16,753 nt of DNA from Pseudomonadota bacterium (GTDB lineage Bacteria > Pseudomonadota > Gammaproteobacteria > Burkholderiales > Burkholderiaceae_B): the NCBI GenBank assembly GCA_023427945.1, contig JAEYZR010000313.1:1-16753 (forward strand). Direction: 5' to 3'. The number at the start of each line of letters is the position of its first letter. Position 1 is the stretch's first letter. The notes under the pieces were generated by a model. It was not told the DNA's origin. It worked only from the letters and a program-made list of their open reading frames with translations, and ran no database searches. Positions 6,298 to 14,600 of this stretch are shown one piece after another. The position numbers were made by a program, and so were the translations under genes.

Positions 6298-7317
6298 GTG
6301 GGCAGAAAGACGAACAACTCTGACGTATCGATGAAGGACGTGGCACGCCTGGCTGGCGTGTCGCCCATGACGGTGTCGCGCGCATTGCGTTCGCCCGATC
6401 TGGTCTCGCCTGCGGTGCTTGCGCGTGTGCAGGCCACCATCGAAAGCAGTGGTTATGTGCCCAATCGGGTGGCTGGCAACCTGTCGTCCAACCGCACCAC
6501 GCTGGTCGCGCTGATCGTGCCCAGTCTGCGCAATGCACTTTATGTGGAAATGATCCAGGGGCTTTCCGACGTGCTCACTCCACGCGGTTACCACCTGATG
6601 ATTTCGGACAGCGGCTACAGCCTGAAGCGCGAGGAAGAACTGATCGCCGCCCACGCAGCGCAGCGCGTCTGCGGGCTCGTCCTGCACAACACCCGCCATA
6701 CGCCCAGGGCCGCGCAGATCCTGTCTGCCAATGCCATCACCTGTATCGAGACCGGTGACCTGGAATGCGACCCGGTGGACGTGGCCGTCAGCTATTCCAA
6801 TCACGCAGCGGGCGCGGCGATGGCCGATCACCTGGTGGGGCTCGGCTATCGCCGCATGGGTTTTGCAAGCCTGCCTGTGCGCGGCAATGATCGTCTGTTG
6901 CAGCGCCGCCGTGGGTTTCTCACACGCCTGCGGGCACTGGGCTGTCCGGTCGATCCAGCGCTGGTACTGGAAGTCGGCCCAGGGCTGGCCAGCGGCTCGC
7001 AGGCGCTGGCGCACATCCTGCAGACCGATCCCGAGGTGGACGCCGTTTTCTTCGCGGGCGACGTGCTGGCCGCCGGCGCCATTTTCGAATGCCAGCGCCG
7101 CGGCCTGGACGTGCCAGGGCGGATTGCGGTGGCGGCCTCCGACGACAATGACCTGATGCAGCACACCTTGCCGCCGCTCACCACCGTGCGTTTTCCACGC
7201 TACGAAATCGGCGTGCGCGCGGCCGAGATCATCATCGCCCGCAGTGCCGAACGGGGCGAGAACGAGCCGCGCAAGGTCGACATGGGTTTCGAGGTCATCC
7301 GGCGCGGCAGCACCTGA
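6298..7317 (+). CDS. LacI-family transcriptional regulator
   Basis: This 339-residue repressor has the usual LacI length. Residues 12-32 form the helix-turn-helix (MKDVARLAGVSPMTVSRAL), and the hinge helix at about 56-62 ends in L62, the leucine that enters the minor groove of the operator centre. The rest is the periplasmic-binding-protein-like effector domain, beginning at TTLVALIVPSL. The GTG at 6298 has only a weak upstream purine stretch; an ATG at 6331 would start right at the helix-turn-helix but has no ribosome site. It is the last gene after the lyase and Bug receptor and probably controls the divergent promoter region with the palindrome at 4197-4212. It converges with the next LysR gene, with eight bases between the stops. 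Confidence 0.95.
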   Translation: MGRKTNNSDVSMKDVARLAGVSPMTVSRALRSPDLVSPAVLARVQATIESSGYVPNRVAGNLSSNRTTLVALIVPSLRNALYVEMIQGLSDVLTPRGYHLMISDSGYSLKREEELIAAHAAQRVCGLVLHNTRHTPRAAQILSANAITCIETGDLECDPVDVAVSYSNHAAGAAMADHLVGLGYRRMGFASLPVRGNDRLLQRRRGFLTRLRALGCPVDPALVLEVGPGLASGSQALAHILQTDPEVDAVFFAGDVLAAGAIFECQRRGLDVPGRIAVAASDDNDLMQHTLPPLTTVRFPRYEIGVRAAEIIIARSAERGENEPRKVDMGFEVIRRGST

Positions 7318-7325
7318 CGCCTGAT

Positions 7326-8213
7326 CTAGGCGAAAGCCTGGCGCACGGCATCGAAAGCGGCACGCACCAGCGGGTCTTCGTAGCGGCTGCGCTGGGCAAT
7401 GAAGGACAGTTCGCAACGCAGGGACAGCCCTTTCACCAGCACCAGACCGTGAGCCTGGGATTCACGCAACGCCACCGCGTCACGGGCCAGCGTCAGCCCC
7501 ACGCCCGAACGCACCAGGTCGAGCATGGAAGATTCCTGATCGACTTCCGCCACCGTGTGGGCCTGCACGTTCAGTGCGTCGAACTTGCGCTGCAGCATCC
7601 GGCTGTGGGCCGAATCCGGCGGCGTCCATATCCAGGGCAGGGCCGCGATCTCGCGCCAGCCCAGGCCCTGTACCTGGGCGGCCCACCCCTTGGGTGCAAT
7701 CACGTTGTACGAAAATACTATGAGCGGTTCGATCTGCAGCGGCGTGCGGCGTCGCGCCTGCGTGAAGGGTCCGATATGGAAGCCTGCATCCAGTCCACCC
7801 TGGACCACCAGCCGCTCGACCGAGCCCGACATGGCTTGCGAGAGCACCGTGCGCACGTGGGGGTGACGCGAGACCAGGTGATGCAGTGTGGTGCCCAGCC
7901 GTATGAATTCCGGGTTGAGTATGGTGCCTATGCGCAAGGACCCACGCAAGGCCTGGCCCAGGGTGCCGGCCTGACGCTCGAAGGCCTCCAGTGCGTCCAG
8001 CACCCGCTGTGCGGCGGGCAAGGCCGCACGACCGTCGTCGTTGAGTGCCAGGCCATGCGGCGTACGCGTGAACAGCGCAACGCCTACAGCGGCCTGCAAG
8101 GCCTTCAGTTGCAGGCTCAGGGCCGGCTGAGTGAGATGCAGACTGTCTGCTGCGCGCGTCAGGCTGCCTTCGCGGGCGACCGTCAGAAAAGTGCGTAGAT
8201 GTTTGGCGTCCAT
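7326..8213 (-). CDS. LysR-family transcriptional regulator
   Basis: This 295-residue regulator has the N-terminal helix-turn-helix at about 16-40 (SLTRAADSLHLTQPALSLQL) and a C-terminal effector domain with the GSLRIGT strand after the linker. It diverges from the GMC oxidoreductase gene and is its likely regulator. The start is uncertain: the ATG at 8211-8213 gives the classic MDAKHLRTF opening, while an in-frame ATG at 8244-8246 would add 11 residues. Neither has a Shine-Dalgarno. I prefer 8213 because a promoter-like -10 (TATAAG, 8253-8248) lies so close to the upstream ATG that transcription would begin past it. Confidence 0.93.
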   Translation of the reverse strand: MDAKHLRTFLTVAREGSLTRAADSLHLTQPALSLQLKALQAAVGVALFTRTPHGLALNDDGRAALPAAQRVLDALEAFERQAGTLGQALRGSLRIGTILNPEFIRLGTTLHHLVSRHPHVRTVLSQAMSGSVERLVVQGGLDAGFHIGPFTQARRRTPLQIEPLIVFSYNVIAPKGWAAQVQGLGWREIAALPWIWTPPDSAHSRMLQRKFDALNVQAHTVAEVDQESSMLDLVRSGVGLTLARDAVALRESQAHGLVLVKGLSLRCELSFIAQRSRYEDPLVRAAFDAVRQAFA

Positions 8214-8247
8214 GTCGCAGGCCGAATCGGCAGTGATATTAGACATA

Positions 8248-8274
8248 CTTATAACGTTGATTTGAACAAGTCAA
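8248..8274 (-). promoter_or_regulatory. Candidate promoter of the second LysR gene
   Basis: On the minus strand TTGACT (8274-8269) and TATAAG (8253-8248) each match consensus at five of six positions, with a short 15-base spacer. The predicted start point near 8241 lies downstream of the upstream ATG, which favours translation from 8213. The palindrome at 8257-8274 covers the -35 and most of the spacer, so binding there should repress the gene. Confidence 0.4.
8257..8274. promoter_or_regulatory. 18-bp near-perfect palindrome between LysR and GMC genes
   Basis: TTGATTTG-AA-CAAGTCAA is an inverted repeat with one mismatch outside its AA centre. Overlapping T-N11-A pairs are present. It is centred in the divergent gap and is the best candidate binding site for the LysR protein encoded at 7326-8213, for control of both itself and the oxidoreductase. 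Confidence 0.5.
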
Positions 8275-8388
8275 TGGACGGCGCGCCCGAAAGAGGACAA
8301 AGTGCGACACCAGATCTGCGGTCATGTGGTGCAATCCATGACGCCAGTACGCGTGCGACGTGCCCGGCAGCAAAGACAGGAGACATTC

Positions 8389-9984
8389 GTGCAGACATAC
8401 GACTACATCATCGTGGGCGCCGGCTCAGCCGGTTGCGCGCTGGCCAACAGGCTGAGCGCCGACCCTGGCAAACAGGTGCTGCTGCTGGAGGCCGGCGGGC
8501 GCGACAACTACCACTGGATCCACATTCCGGTGGGCTATCTGCACTGCATCGGCAATCCCCGCACTGACTGGATGTTCCGTACCCGCGCCGAGCCCGGGCT
8601 GGATGGGCGTTCGATCATCTACCCGCGCGGCCGCACGCTGGGGGGCTGCTCGTCCATCAACGGCATGATCTACATGCGTGGCCAGCGCGAGGACTACGAC
8701 GGCTGGGCCGAACGGCTGGGCGACCCGGGGTGGTCATGGGACAGCGTTCTGCCCTACTTCAAACGCAGCGAAGACTATCACCGTGGCGCCGACGAGATGC
8801 ATGGTGCGGGCGGAGAATGGCGGGTGGAACGCCAGCGCCTGCGCTGGGACATTCTGGAAGACTTTGCCGAAGCTGCCGTGCAGAGCGGCATCCCGAAAAC
8901 CGAGGACTTCAACCGCGGCAACAACTTCGGGGTCGGGTATTTCGAGGTGAACCAGAAGGCGGGCTGGCGCTGGAACACGTCCAAGGCTTTTCTGCGTCCG
9001 GTGCGCAAGCGCCAGAATCTGCGGGTGAGCGTGGGGGCGCAGGTCAAGCATCTGAACTTCGAGGGCAGGCACTGCACGGGTGTGACCTTGCTGGACGGGC
9101 AGACATTCCAGGCGCGTGCCGAGGTGGTGCTGTGCGCCGGTGCCGTCAATTCGCCGCATCTGCTCGAGCTCTCCGGCATAGGCAATCCCGATATTCTTGG
9201 CGCCGCCGGTATCGCGGTGCGTCATGCCCTGCCTGGTGTGGGCGAGAATCTGCAGGATCATCTCCAGTTGCGCGTGGTCGCGCAGGTCAAAGGGCCCAAG
9301 ACACTGAACCGCATCGCATCCACCTGGTGGGGGCGCGCCGGCATCGGCATGGAATATCTGCTGCGCCGCTCCGGCCCGATGAGCATGGCTCCCTCGCAAC
9401 TGGGCGCCTTCGCCATGTCCGACGACACGCAGCAACGCCCGAACGTGGAGTTCCATGTACAGCCGTTGTCGCTCGGTGCGTTCGGTGAACCGCTGCACAC
9501 CTTCGACGCCTTCACCGCCAGCGTGTGCAACCTGCGTCCAAGTTCACGCGGCAGTGTGCACGCGACCAGTGCACAGGCCGATGTCGCGCCTGAGATTGCC
9601 CCCAACTATCTGGCCACCCGGGAGGATCGCGAGGTGGCGGCAGATTCGGTGCGGCTGGTGCGCCGGATTCTTCAGGCGCCCGCCCTGGCACGTCATCAGC
9701 CGCAGGAGTGGCTGCCCGGCGCGCAGGCGCAAACGCAGGAAGAACTGATGGCGGCAGCGAGCAAGATCGGCACGACCATCTTCCATCCCGTGGGCACCTG
9801 CGCCATGGGCACCGACCCCGACGCCGGCGCAGTGGTCGATGCGCGTCTGCGCGTGCACGGCATGACTGGTCTGCGGGTGGTGGATGCCTCGGTCATGCCG
9901 AGCATCACGTCGGGCAATACGAACTCACCCACCATCATGATCGCCGAGCGCGCCGCCGATCTCATGCGTGAGGATGCCGCCTGA
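8389..9984 (+). CDS. GMC-family FAD-dependent oxidoreductase (choline/alcohol dehydrogenase type)
   Basis: This 531-residue flavoprotein is of normal length for the choline dehydrogenase/alcohol dehydrogenase branch of the GMC family and oxidises an alcohol to an aldehyde or acid. GAGSAGC at 10-16 binds the FAD ADP moiety; the first GMC signature includes GGCSSIN at 85-91; the second is GAVNSPHLLELSGIG at 251-265. The catalytic pair is H466 (HPVGTC) and N510 (SGNTNSP). No signal peptide is seen, so it is cytoplasmic. The GTG at 8389 follows AGGAG (8378-8382) by six bases; the open frame extends to 8302 without a site. It stands alone between a divergent LysR gene and yghU. The substrate is unknown and need not be choline, since no betaine aldehyde dehydrogenase is near. 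Confidence 0.93.
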   Translation: MQTYDYIIVGAGSAGCALANRLSADPGKQVLLLEAGGRDNYHWIHIPVGYLHCIGNPRTDWMFRTRAEPGLDGRSIIYPRGRTLGGCSSINGMIYMRGQREDYDGWAERLGDPGWSWDSVLPYFKRSEDYHRGADEMHGAGGEWRVERQRLRWDILEDFAEAAVQSGIPKTEDFNRGNNFGVGYFEVNQKAGWRWNTSKAFLRPVRKRQNLRVSVGAQVKHLNFEGRHCTGVTLLDGQTFQARAEVVLCAGAVNSPHLLELSGIGNPDILGAAGIAVRHALPGVGENLQDHLQLRVVAQVKGPKTLNRIASTWWGRAGIGMEYLLRRSGPMSMAPSQLGAFAMSDDTQQRPNVEFHVQPLSLGAFGEPLHTFDAFTASVCNLRPSSRGSVHATSAQADVAPEIAPNYLATREDREVAADSVRLVRRILQAPALARHQPQEWLPGAQAQTQEELMAAASKIGTTIFHPVGTCAMGTDPDAGAVVDARLRVHGMTGLRVVDASVMPSITSGNTNSPTIMIAERAADLMREDAA

Positions 9985-10017
9985 GGTTCGGGCTCGCGTA
10001 GGCAGCGCGCGCCAGTG

Positions 10018-10040
10018 TGGTTATTATTGTCCGATAACCA
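10018..10040. promoter_or_regulatory. Inverted repeat upstream of yghU
   Basis: TGGTTAT (10018-10024) and ATAACCA (10034-10040) are a perfect seven-base inverted repeat around nine bases. The right arm touches the AGGAG at 10040-10044 that serves yghU. It could be an operator for a redox- or aromatic-responsive regulator encoded elsewhere, or a hairpin that affects translation. Confidence 0.5.
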
Positions 10041-10052
10041 GGAGCGCGACGT

Positions 10053-10937
10053 ATGACTCAATCCTCTGATTACACACCGCCAAAAGTCTGGACGTGGGAC
10101 AAGGACAAAGGTGGCGGCAGCGCCGTCACCGCGTTGAACCGCCCGGAATCGGGCGCCACCCACGAAAAGGAACTGCCTGTCGGGCGCCACCCGCTGCAAC
10201 TGTATTCGCTGGCCACACCGAACGGCCAGAAGGTCACCATCCTGCTCGAAGAGTTGCTTGCGCTAGGCCACACAGGCGCCGAGTACGATGCCTGGCTCAT
10301 CCGCATTGGCGACGGCGACCAGTTCGGCAGCGGTTTTGTCGAAGTCAATCCCAACTCCAAGATTCCGGCGCTGATGGATCGTAGCGGTGCACAGCCTGTC
10401 AGGGTTTTCGAATCCGGGGCGATACTGATGTACCTGGCCGAGAAGTTCAACGCCTTTCTGCCCACCGAACCCGCTGCGCGCGCCGAGTGCCTGTCGTGGC
10501 TGTTCTGGCAGATGGGCAGCGGGCCTTACATAGGCGGTGGCTTTGGCCATTTCTATGCCTACGCACCCGTGAAGATCCAGTACGCCATCGACCGTTTCAC
10601 GATGGAGGCCAAGCGTCAGCTCGACGTGCTGGACAAGCGCCTGGCGTCCAACGCCTACATTGCCGGCAGCGACTACACCATTGCCGACATGGCGATCTGG
10701 CCCTGGTATGGCGGGCTGGTCAATTTTGGCCAGTATGGCGCGGCGGAGTTCCTGTCGGTGCAGGACTACAAGCACCTCAAGCGCTGGGCCGACGAAGTAG
10801 GTGCCCGTCCGGCCGTCAAGCGCGGACGCATGGTCAATCGGGTCAATGGCGACCTGGCCAGCCAGTTGCACGAACGGCACGATGCGTCCGACTTCGACAC
10901 CCGCACCCAGGACAAGCTGGCGGGCGAGGCAAAATAG
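10053..10937 (+). CDS. yghU: Nu-class glutathione transferase / disulfide-bond reductase YghU
   Basis: This 294-residue protein closely resembles Escherichia coli YghU along its full length, including the N-terminal extension with KVWTWDK and the THEKELPVG stretch. The thioredoxin-like domain (about 47-135) has TPNGQKVT, NPNSKIPAL with the cis-proline P105, and ESG (120-122) for glutathione binding; the all-helical domain includes NRFTMEAKR-type sequence and ends in LHERHDASDF. Nu-class enzymes bind glutathione pairs and reduce disulfides and organic hydroperoxides. AGGAG at 10040-10044 lies eight bases before the ATG. It is 68 bases after the GMC gene and converges with the acyl-CoA dehydrogenase gene, so it is probably a separate stress-related unit. 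Confidence 0.95.
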   Translation: MTQSSDYTPPKVWTWDKDKGGGSAVTALNRPESGATHEKELPVGRHPLQLYSLATPNGQKVTILLEELLALGHTGAEYDAWLIRIGDGDQFGSGFVEVNPNSKIPALMDRSGAQPVRVFESGAILMYLAEKFNAFLPTEPAARAECLSWLFWQMGSGPYIGGGFGHFYAYAPVKIQYAIDRFTMEAKRQLDVLDKRLASNAYIAGSDYTIADMAIWPWYGGLVNFGQYGAAEFLSVQDYKHLKRWADEVGARPAVKRGRMVNRVNGDLASQLHERHDASDFDTRTQDKLAGEAK

Positions 10938-10963
10938 CATGTGAGGCTGGACGGCGATTCCGC

Positions 10964-12136
10964 TCAGGCGGCTTGTCGTCCGACCAGCTTTCGCCCGATG
11001 AGCAGCTTGAGTATCGGATTGCTGCCTGCCGAGATCCGGTTCACCCGTGCATCGGCGTAAGCGCGGGCAATGGGCGAGTCCCACATATAGCCCGCGCCGC
11101 CAAACAACTGAAGGCAGCGGTCGATCGCGCTGCCCTCGAGCTCGGAGGCACGCAGCTTCACTGCCGCCGCTTCCATGCCGTCAAGCGTGCCCGCCATGCG
11201 GCGGGCGATGCACTCTTCCACATACACCTGCATCACTCGGGACTGCGACCAGATATCGGCCAGTTCAAACTGGGTGTTCTGGAAGTCTGCGATGCGCTGG
11301 CCGAACGCCATGCGCTCGCGTGTGAAATCCAGTGTCCATTTCAGTGCAAGATTGGTCATGGACATCGATCGGATGGCCGAACTCAGCCGCTCCTGCTCCA
11401 GCACGTGCATGAGATAGCCCAAGCCTGCATGGGCCTGGCCGATCAGGTGCGTGGCGGGTACTCGCAACTGATCGAAGAACAGTTCGAGCGTGTCCTGCGC
11501 GCGTCGGCCGATCTTCTTCATCAGCCCACCTCGGGAAAAGCCAGGACGGTCCGATTCAACCAGGAACAGGCTGATTCCCTGGCCATCGGCGTCGCTGGTC
11601 TGGCAGGCGACGACCACGGCGTGTGCCTGCTGGGCGTTGGTGATGTACACCTTCTGGCCCGTGATCACGTAGTCGTCGCCATCGCGCACGGCACGCGTGC
11701 GCATGGCCCTCAGGTCGCTTCCGGCGTGCGGCTCGGTCATGGCGATGGCCAGTATCGCTTCGCCGGACACGGCCCGGGGCAGCCAGTGTGCTTTCATGGC
11801 CTCGCTGCCATAGTGCAGGAGGTAGGGCGTCGCGGTATCCACATGGCCGGCAAGCAAGGGGCCCGCGCCACCGGCTTCGGCCATCGCCTCGGTCACGATC
11901 ACGTTGTACAGGAAGTCCGCCGCGGCGCCGCCATAGATTTCCGGCATATCGCAGCACAGCAGTCCGGCCTCTCCGGCCTGCAGCCAGACGCTGCGCGGCA
12001 CCGTGCCGGCGTCTTCCCATGCTTGCCGGTGGGGCAGGATCTCGCGTTGCACGAAACGCTGCGCCATTGCCTGGAACATCCGGTGTTCGGGTGTGAAAAA
12101 TCGTTCTCCGATGGAGGCAATGTGAGGCACTGTCAT
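10964..12136 (-). CDS. Acyl-CoA dehydrogenase
   Basis: This 390-residue FAD enzyme introduces an alpha-beta double bond into an acyl-CoA and passes electrons to electron-transfer flavoprotein. The MTEPHAGSD signature is at 133-141, with VYITNAQ near 163-169 and the C-terminal FGGAGYMWDSP at 345-355. The usual catalytic glutamate of medium-chain enzymes (YEGT) is replaced: the aligned sequence is ISAGS with A370. Instead E249 in EQERL occupies the helix position used as base by isovaleryl- and long-chain acyl-CoA dehydrogenases, so branched or long acyl groups are plausible. It is the last gene of the minus-strand operon; its ATG overlaps the ligase stop as ATGA at 12133-12136, implying translational coupling. 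Only 26 bases separate its stop from the convergent yghU stop. Confidence 0.94.
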   Translation of the reverse strand: MTVPHIASIGERFFTPEHRMFQAMAQRFVQREILPHRQAWEDAGTVPRSVWLQAGEAGLLCCDMPEIYGGAAADFLYNVIVTEAMAEAGGAGPLLAGHVDTATPYLLHYGSEAMKAHWLPRAVSGEAILAIAMTEPHAGSDLRAMRTRAVRDGDDYVITGQKVYITNAQQAHAVVVACQTSDADGQGISLFLVESDRPGFSRGGLMKKIGRRAQDTLELFFDQLRVPATHLIGQAHAGLGYLMHVLEQERLSSAIRSMSMTNLALKWTLDFTRERMAFGQRIADFQNTQFELADIWSQSRVMQVYVEECIARRMAGTLDGMEAAAVKLRASELEGSAIDRCLQLFGGAGYMWDSPIARAYADARVNRISAGSNPILKLLIGRKLVGRQAA

Positions 12137-13698
12137 GACAATGATTCCTGTGCATAGCGCTGCCTGAGCGCGAGCTTGTCGATCTTGCCTGCTCCATTCT
12201 TGGGCAGCGCAGGCAGAAAGATGACGGTCCGGGGTTGTTTGTATCGCGCCAGGCGTCCCTGCAGGTCGGCCAGCACGCTGTGAGCATCGCTCGTCAGGCC
12301 GGGGCGCAGGCAGATGATGGCGCAGACCGCTTCACCCCATTTTGGATCGGGCACGCCGATCACCGCCGACTCCAGCACGCAGGGGTTTTCGGCCAGCCGG
12401 GCTTCCACTTCGACGGCATAGACGTTTTCCCCGCCGCTGATGATCATGTCCTTGCTGCGGCCGTGGATCGTGAGGTAGCCCTCTTCGTCCATCGCACCCA
12501 GGTCGCCCGTGCTCAGCCAGCCCTGCTTGAGCACGGCGGCGGTTTCTGCCGGCTTGCGCCAGTAACCCGCCATCACGTTCGCCCCGCGCATGGTGATCTC
12601 GCCGATGCTGTCCGGTGGCATTGCCTGCCCGTGCGCATCGACGATCTTCACGTCCGAGAAGATCGGTGCGTGCCCCGCGGTCATGCCTTTTTCTTCAGGA
12701 GAGGAGGGCGCCAGCGCGCTCACCAGCGGTGCGGCTTCTGTCAGCCCGTAGCGTTGGATGACCTTGATGCCGCGCGCGTTGTAGCGTGCGATCAATGCCT
12801 GTGGCAGGGGCGCGCCGCCGATGATCACGGCACGCAGGCTGGCAAGATTCGTGGTGTCGAAGATCGGGCTTGCGGCCATCATGGTGTACATGGACGGCAC
12901 GCCCGCCACGATGGCGATACGTTCGTCGGCGATACGCCTGAGCAGCCGGTCGGCATCGAAGCTGCGCTCCAGATGAAGCTGCGCGCCTCGCAGAAAGCTT
13001 TCCATGAAGGTGGACACGGGTGCGGCATGGAACAGGGGCGCGGACACCAGCACGCGGTCAGTCTGCAGGCCGCCCTGGGCCAGGATGGTGTTCAGTGTGT
13101 TCCAGAATACGTTGCCATGCGTGAGCATCACGCCCTTGGGCCGGCCAGTACTGCCGGACGTATACAGCAACCAGGCGGTGTCGTCCCAGCCCACCTCGCT
13201 CATGGGGGGCGCGGGCGGCAAGGCCGGGGTGGCACATGCCCGGGCAAAGGCGTCGTCGCCTTCCCGGTCGGAGAGCAGGTAGCGGGGGCAGCGGCAGGCT
13301 TGCCGGAACGCGGGCAGATGTGCGGCAAACGATGATCCGACGATCAGCAGTGCGGCCTCGCAATCGTTCAGCGTATCGATGAACTCCGGCACCGAGAGAC
13401 GAAAATTCAAGGGCACGAACAGCGCGCCAAGATGAGCCGCCGCAAACAGGGTGATGGCAAAGCGGGCGTCGTTGAAATCCAGAAACGCGATGCGGTCACC
13501 CGGCTTCACACCCTGTGCATGCATCCATGCCGCCAGGGCCATCACTTCCCGCTCCAGTGCGCCGTAGGTCCAGCGCTCGGCCGTATCCGGCGTGTGCCAG
13601 TAGACCAGGCCGCAGGTGTCAGGCGCCATGCGTGCGCGTTTATGTAGCCAGCCCGCAAGGTTTGCATGTGTGGCGGGCGCAGGTGCAAGCACCGTCAT
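12133..13698 (-). CDS. AMP-dependent acyl-CoA synthetase (ANL superfamily ligase)
   Basis: This 521-residue ligase activates a carboxylic acid to its adenylate and then CoA thioester. The ATP loop YTSGSTGRPKG is at 179-189, YGLTEA at 317-322, STGDLG at 396-401, the hinge GRSKDMIISGGENVY at 413-427, and the adenylation lysine K505 in PKNGAGKID. All core residues are intact. The acid is not readable; medium-chain, branched or aromatic acids are all possible. The frame is open upstream to 14073, but the ATG at 13698 overlaps the SDR stop codon as ATGA (13695-13698) and gives the usual length. A second ATGA joins it to the dehydrogenase downstream, so the three proteins should be made together. 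Confidence 0.95.
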   Translation of the reverse strand: MTVLAPAPATHANLAGWLHKRARMAPDTCGLVYWHTPDTAERWTYGALEREVMALAAWMHAQGVKPGDRIAFLDFNDARFAITLFAAAHLGALFVPLNFRLSVPEFIDTLNDCEAALLIVGSSFAAHLPAFRQACRCPRYLLSDREGDDAFARACATPALPPAPPMSEVGWDDTAWLLYTSGSTGRPKGVMLTHGNVFWNTLNTILAQGGLQTDRVLVSAPLFHAAPVSTFMESFLRGAQLHLERSFDADRLLRRIADERIAIVAGVPSMYTMMAASPIFDTTNLASLRAVIIGGAPLPQALIARYNARGIKVIQRYGLTEAAPLVSALAPSSPEEKGMTAGHAPIFSDVKIVDAHGQAMPPDSIGEITMRGANVMAGYWRKPAETAAVLKQGWLSTGDLGAMDEEGYLTIHGRSKDMIISGGENVYAVEVEARLAENPCVLESAVIGVPDPKWGEAVCAIICLRPGLTSDAHSVLADLQGRLARYKQPRTVIFLPALPKNGAGKIDKLALRQRYAQESLS

Positions 13699-14600
13699 TG
13701 GCCGGACTCCGCGGGTCTGGCCACGTCGGTGGTGCGCAGGCGCCTGTCCTTCTCGGTCTGCGCCTGGATGGCCGCGCGCGCCGTCTGCCACTGTTCGTCG
13801 GTCCAGTCCATGTACTGCGTGAAATAGGCGCCTTGCGCCAGGTGGTAGGCACCGTCCAGGGCGATGGTCTCGCCCGAGAGCCACTGGCAGCCGTCGGCCA
13901 TCAGAAACGCCGCCAGATTGCTCAGTTCGCTCATCTTGCCCAGACGACGCCAGGGATTGTCGGCCGTCTCGCGCACATGCGCATCCTTGCCGGGGCGAAG
14001 ACGTGCCGTGGCACCTTCGGTCGGGAAGATTCCTGGCGCAATGGCGTTCAATCGAATGCCGTAGCGGCCCCATTCGGTGGCCAGCGACTTGGTCATGACA
14101 TCGACCCCTGCCTTGGACATCGCCGAAGGCACCACGAAGGGCGATCCGGTCTTGACCCAGGTGGTCACGATAGACAGCACGGTGCCGGGCTGTCCCGATG
14201 CGATCCAGCGCCTGCCCACGGCATTGGTGATGTAGAACGTGCCGTGCAGCACGGTGTTGGCGATGGCGTCAAACCCGTTGGCCGACACGTTCTCAGTCTT
14301 GCTGATGAAATTGCCGGCCGCGTTGTTGACCAGCCCGGTCAACGGTTTTTCGGCCCAGAGTGTCTCGATCATGCGTTCGACTTGCTGCGCATCGCGCAGA
14401 TCTACCGCATAAGTATCCACGCGGCCACCGAACTGATGCTTCAGTTCGGCGGCGGCTTCCAGCAGCACGCTCTCGCGCCGTCCGCACAGACAGAGTTCAG
14501 CGCCCAGTTCGAGCAGGCGCGCGGCGATTTCCTTGCCCAGCCCGGTCCCACCTCCTGTCACCAGGATCCGATGGCCGTGAAACAAGTCGGGTGCAAACAT
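13695..14600 (-). CDS. SDR-family oxidoreductase, 2,4-dienoyl-CoA reductase-like
   Basis: This 301-residue protein has the SDR NAD(P) fold: GGGTGLG at 16-22, GRR at 40-42, VDLRD near 66-70 and NNAAGNF at 92-98. Its sequence follows the 2,4-dienoyl-CoA reductase branch, with SPFVVPSAMSKAGVD, LATEWGRYGIRLN and IAPGIFPTEGA. The usual YxxxK catalytic tyrosine is S159 (with K163), as in that branch, but the substitute tyrosine of mammalian DECR is also absent and W148 lies near its place. Reaction chemistry is therefore unsure: enoyl or dienoyl-CoA reduction or another acyl-CoA step. The ATG at 14600 follows GGAG by six or seven bases. It lies 70 bases after the Bug receptor and overlaps the ligase start. 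Confidence 0.92.
   Translation of the reverse strand: MFAPDLFHGHRILVTGGGTGLGKEIAARLLELGAELCLCGRRESVLLEAAAELKHQFGGRVDTYAVDLRDAQQVERMIETLWAEKPLTGLVNNAAGNFISKTENVSANGFDAIANTVLHGTFYITNAVGRRWIASGQPGTVLSIVTTWVKTGSPFVVPSAMSKAGVDVMTKSLATEWGRYGIRLNAIAPGIFPTEGATARLRPGKDAHVRETADNPWRRLGKMSELSNLAAFLMADGCQWLSGETIALDGAYHLAQGAYFTQYMDWTDEQWQTARAAIQAQTEKDRRLRTTDVARPAESGQ

Noticed and set aside
4170..6440. Long 756-codon open frame on the minus strand across the lyase and receptor genes
   Set aside because: It is antisense to two clear genes with signal peptide and active-site motifs, and its translation has no recognisable domain and the His/Arg/Gly-rich composition of a GC-rich shadow frame.
6184..7416. 410-codon minus-strand frame across the LacI gene
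   Set aside because: It is antisense to the LacI gene, which has intact DNA-binding and effector domains; the translated sequence resembles no known family.
10487..12157. Long 556-codon plus-strand frame across yghU and the acyl-CoA dehydrogenase
   Set aside because: It overlaps two well-supported genes out of frame or antisense, and shows no domain, ribosome site or plausible composition.
13699..14073. 125-residue N-terminal extension of the acyl-CoA ligase frame
   Set aside because: The extension lies out of frame inside the SDR gene and is arginine/glycine-rich without a fold. The ATG at 13698 fits family length and the ATGA overlap.
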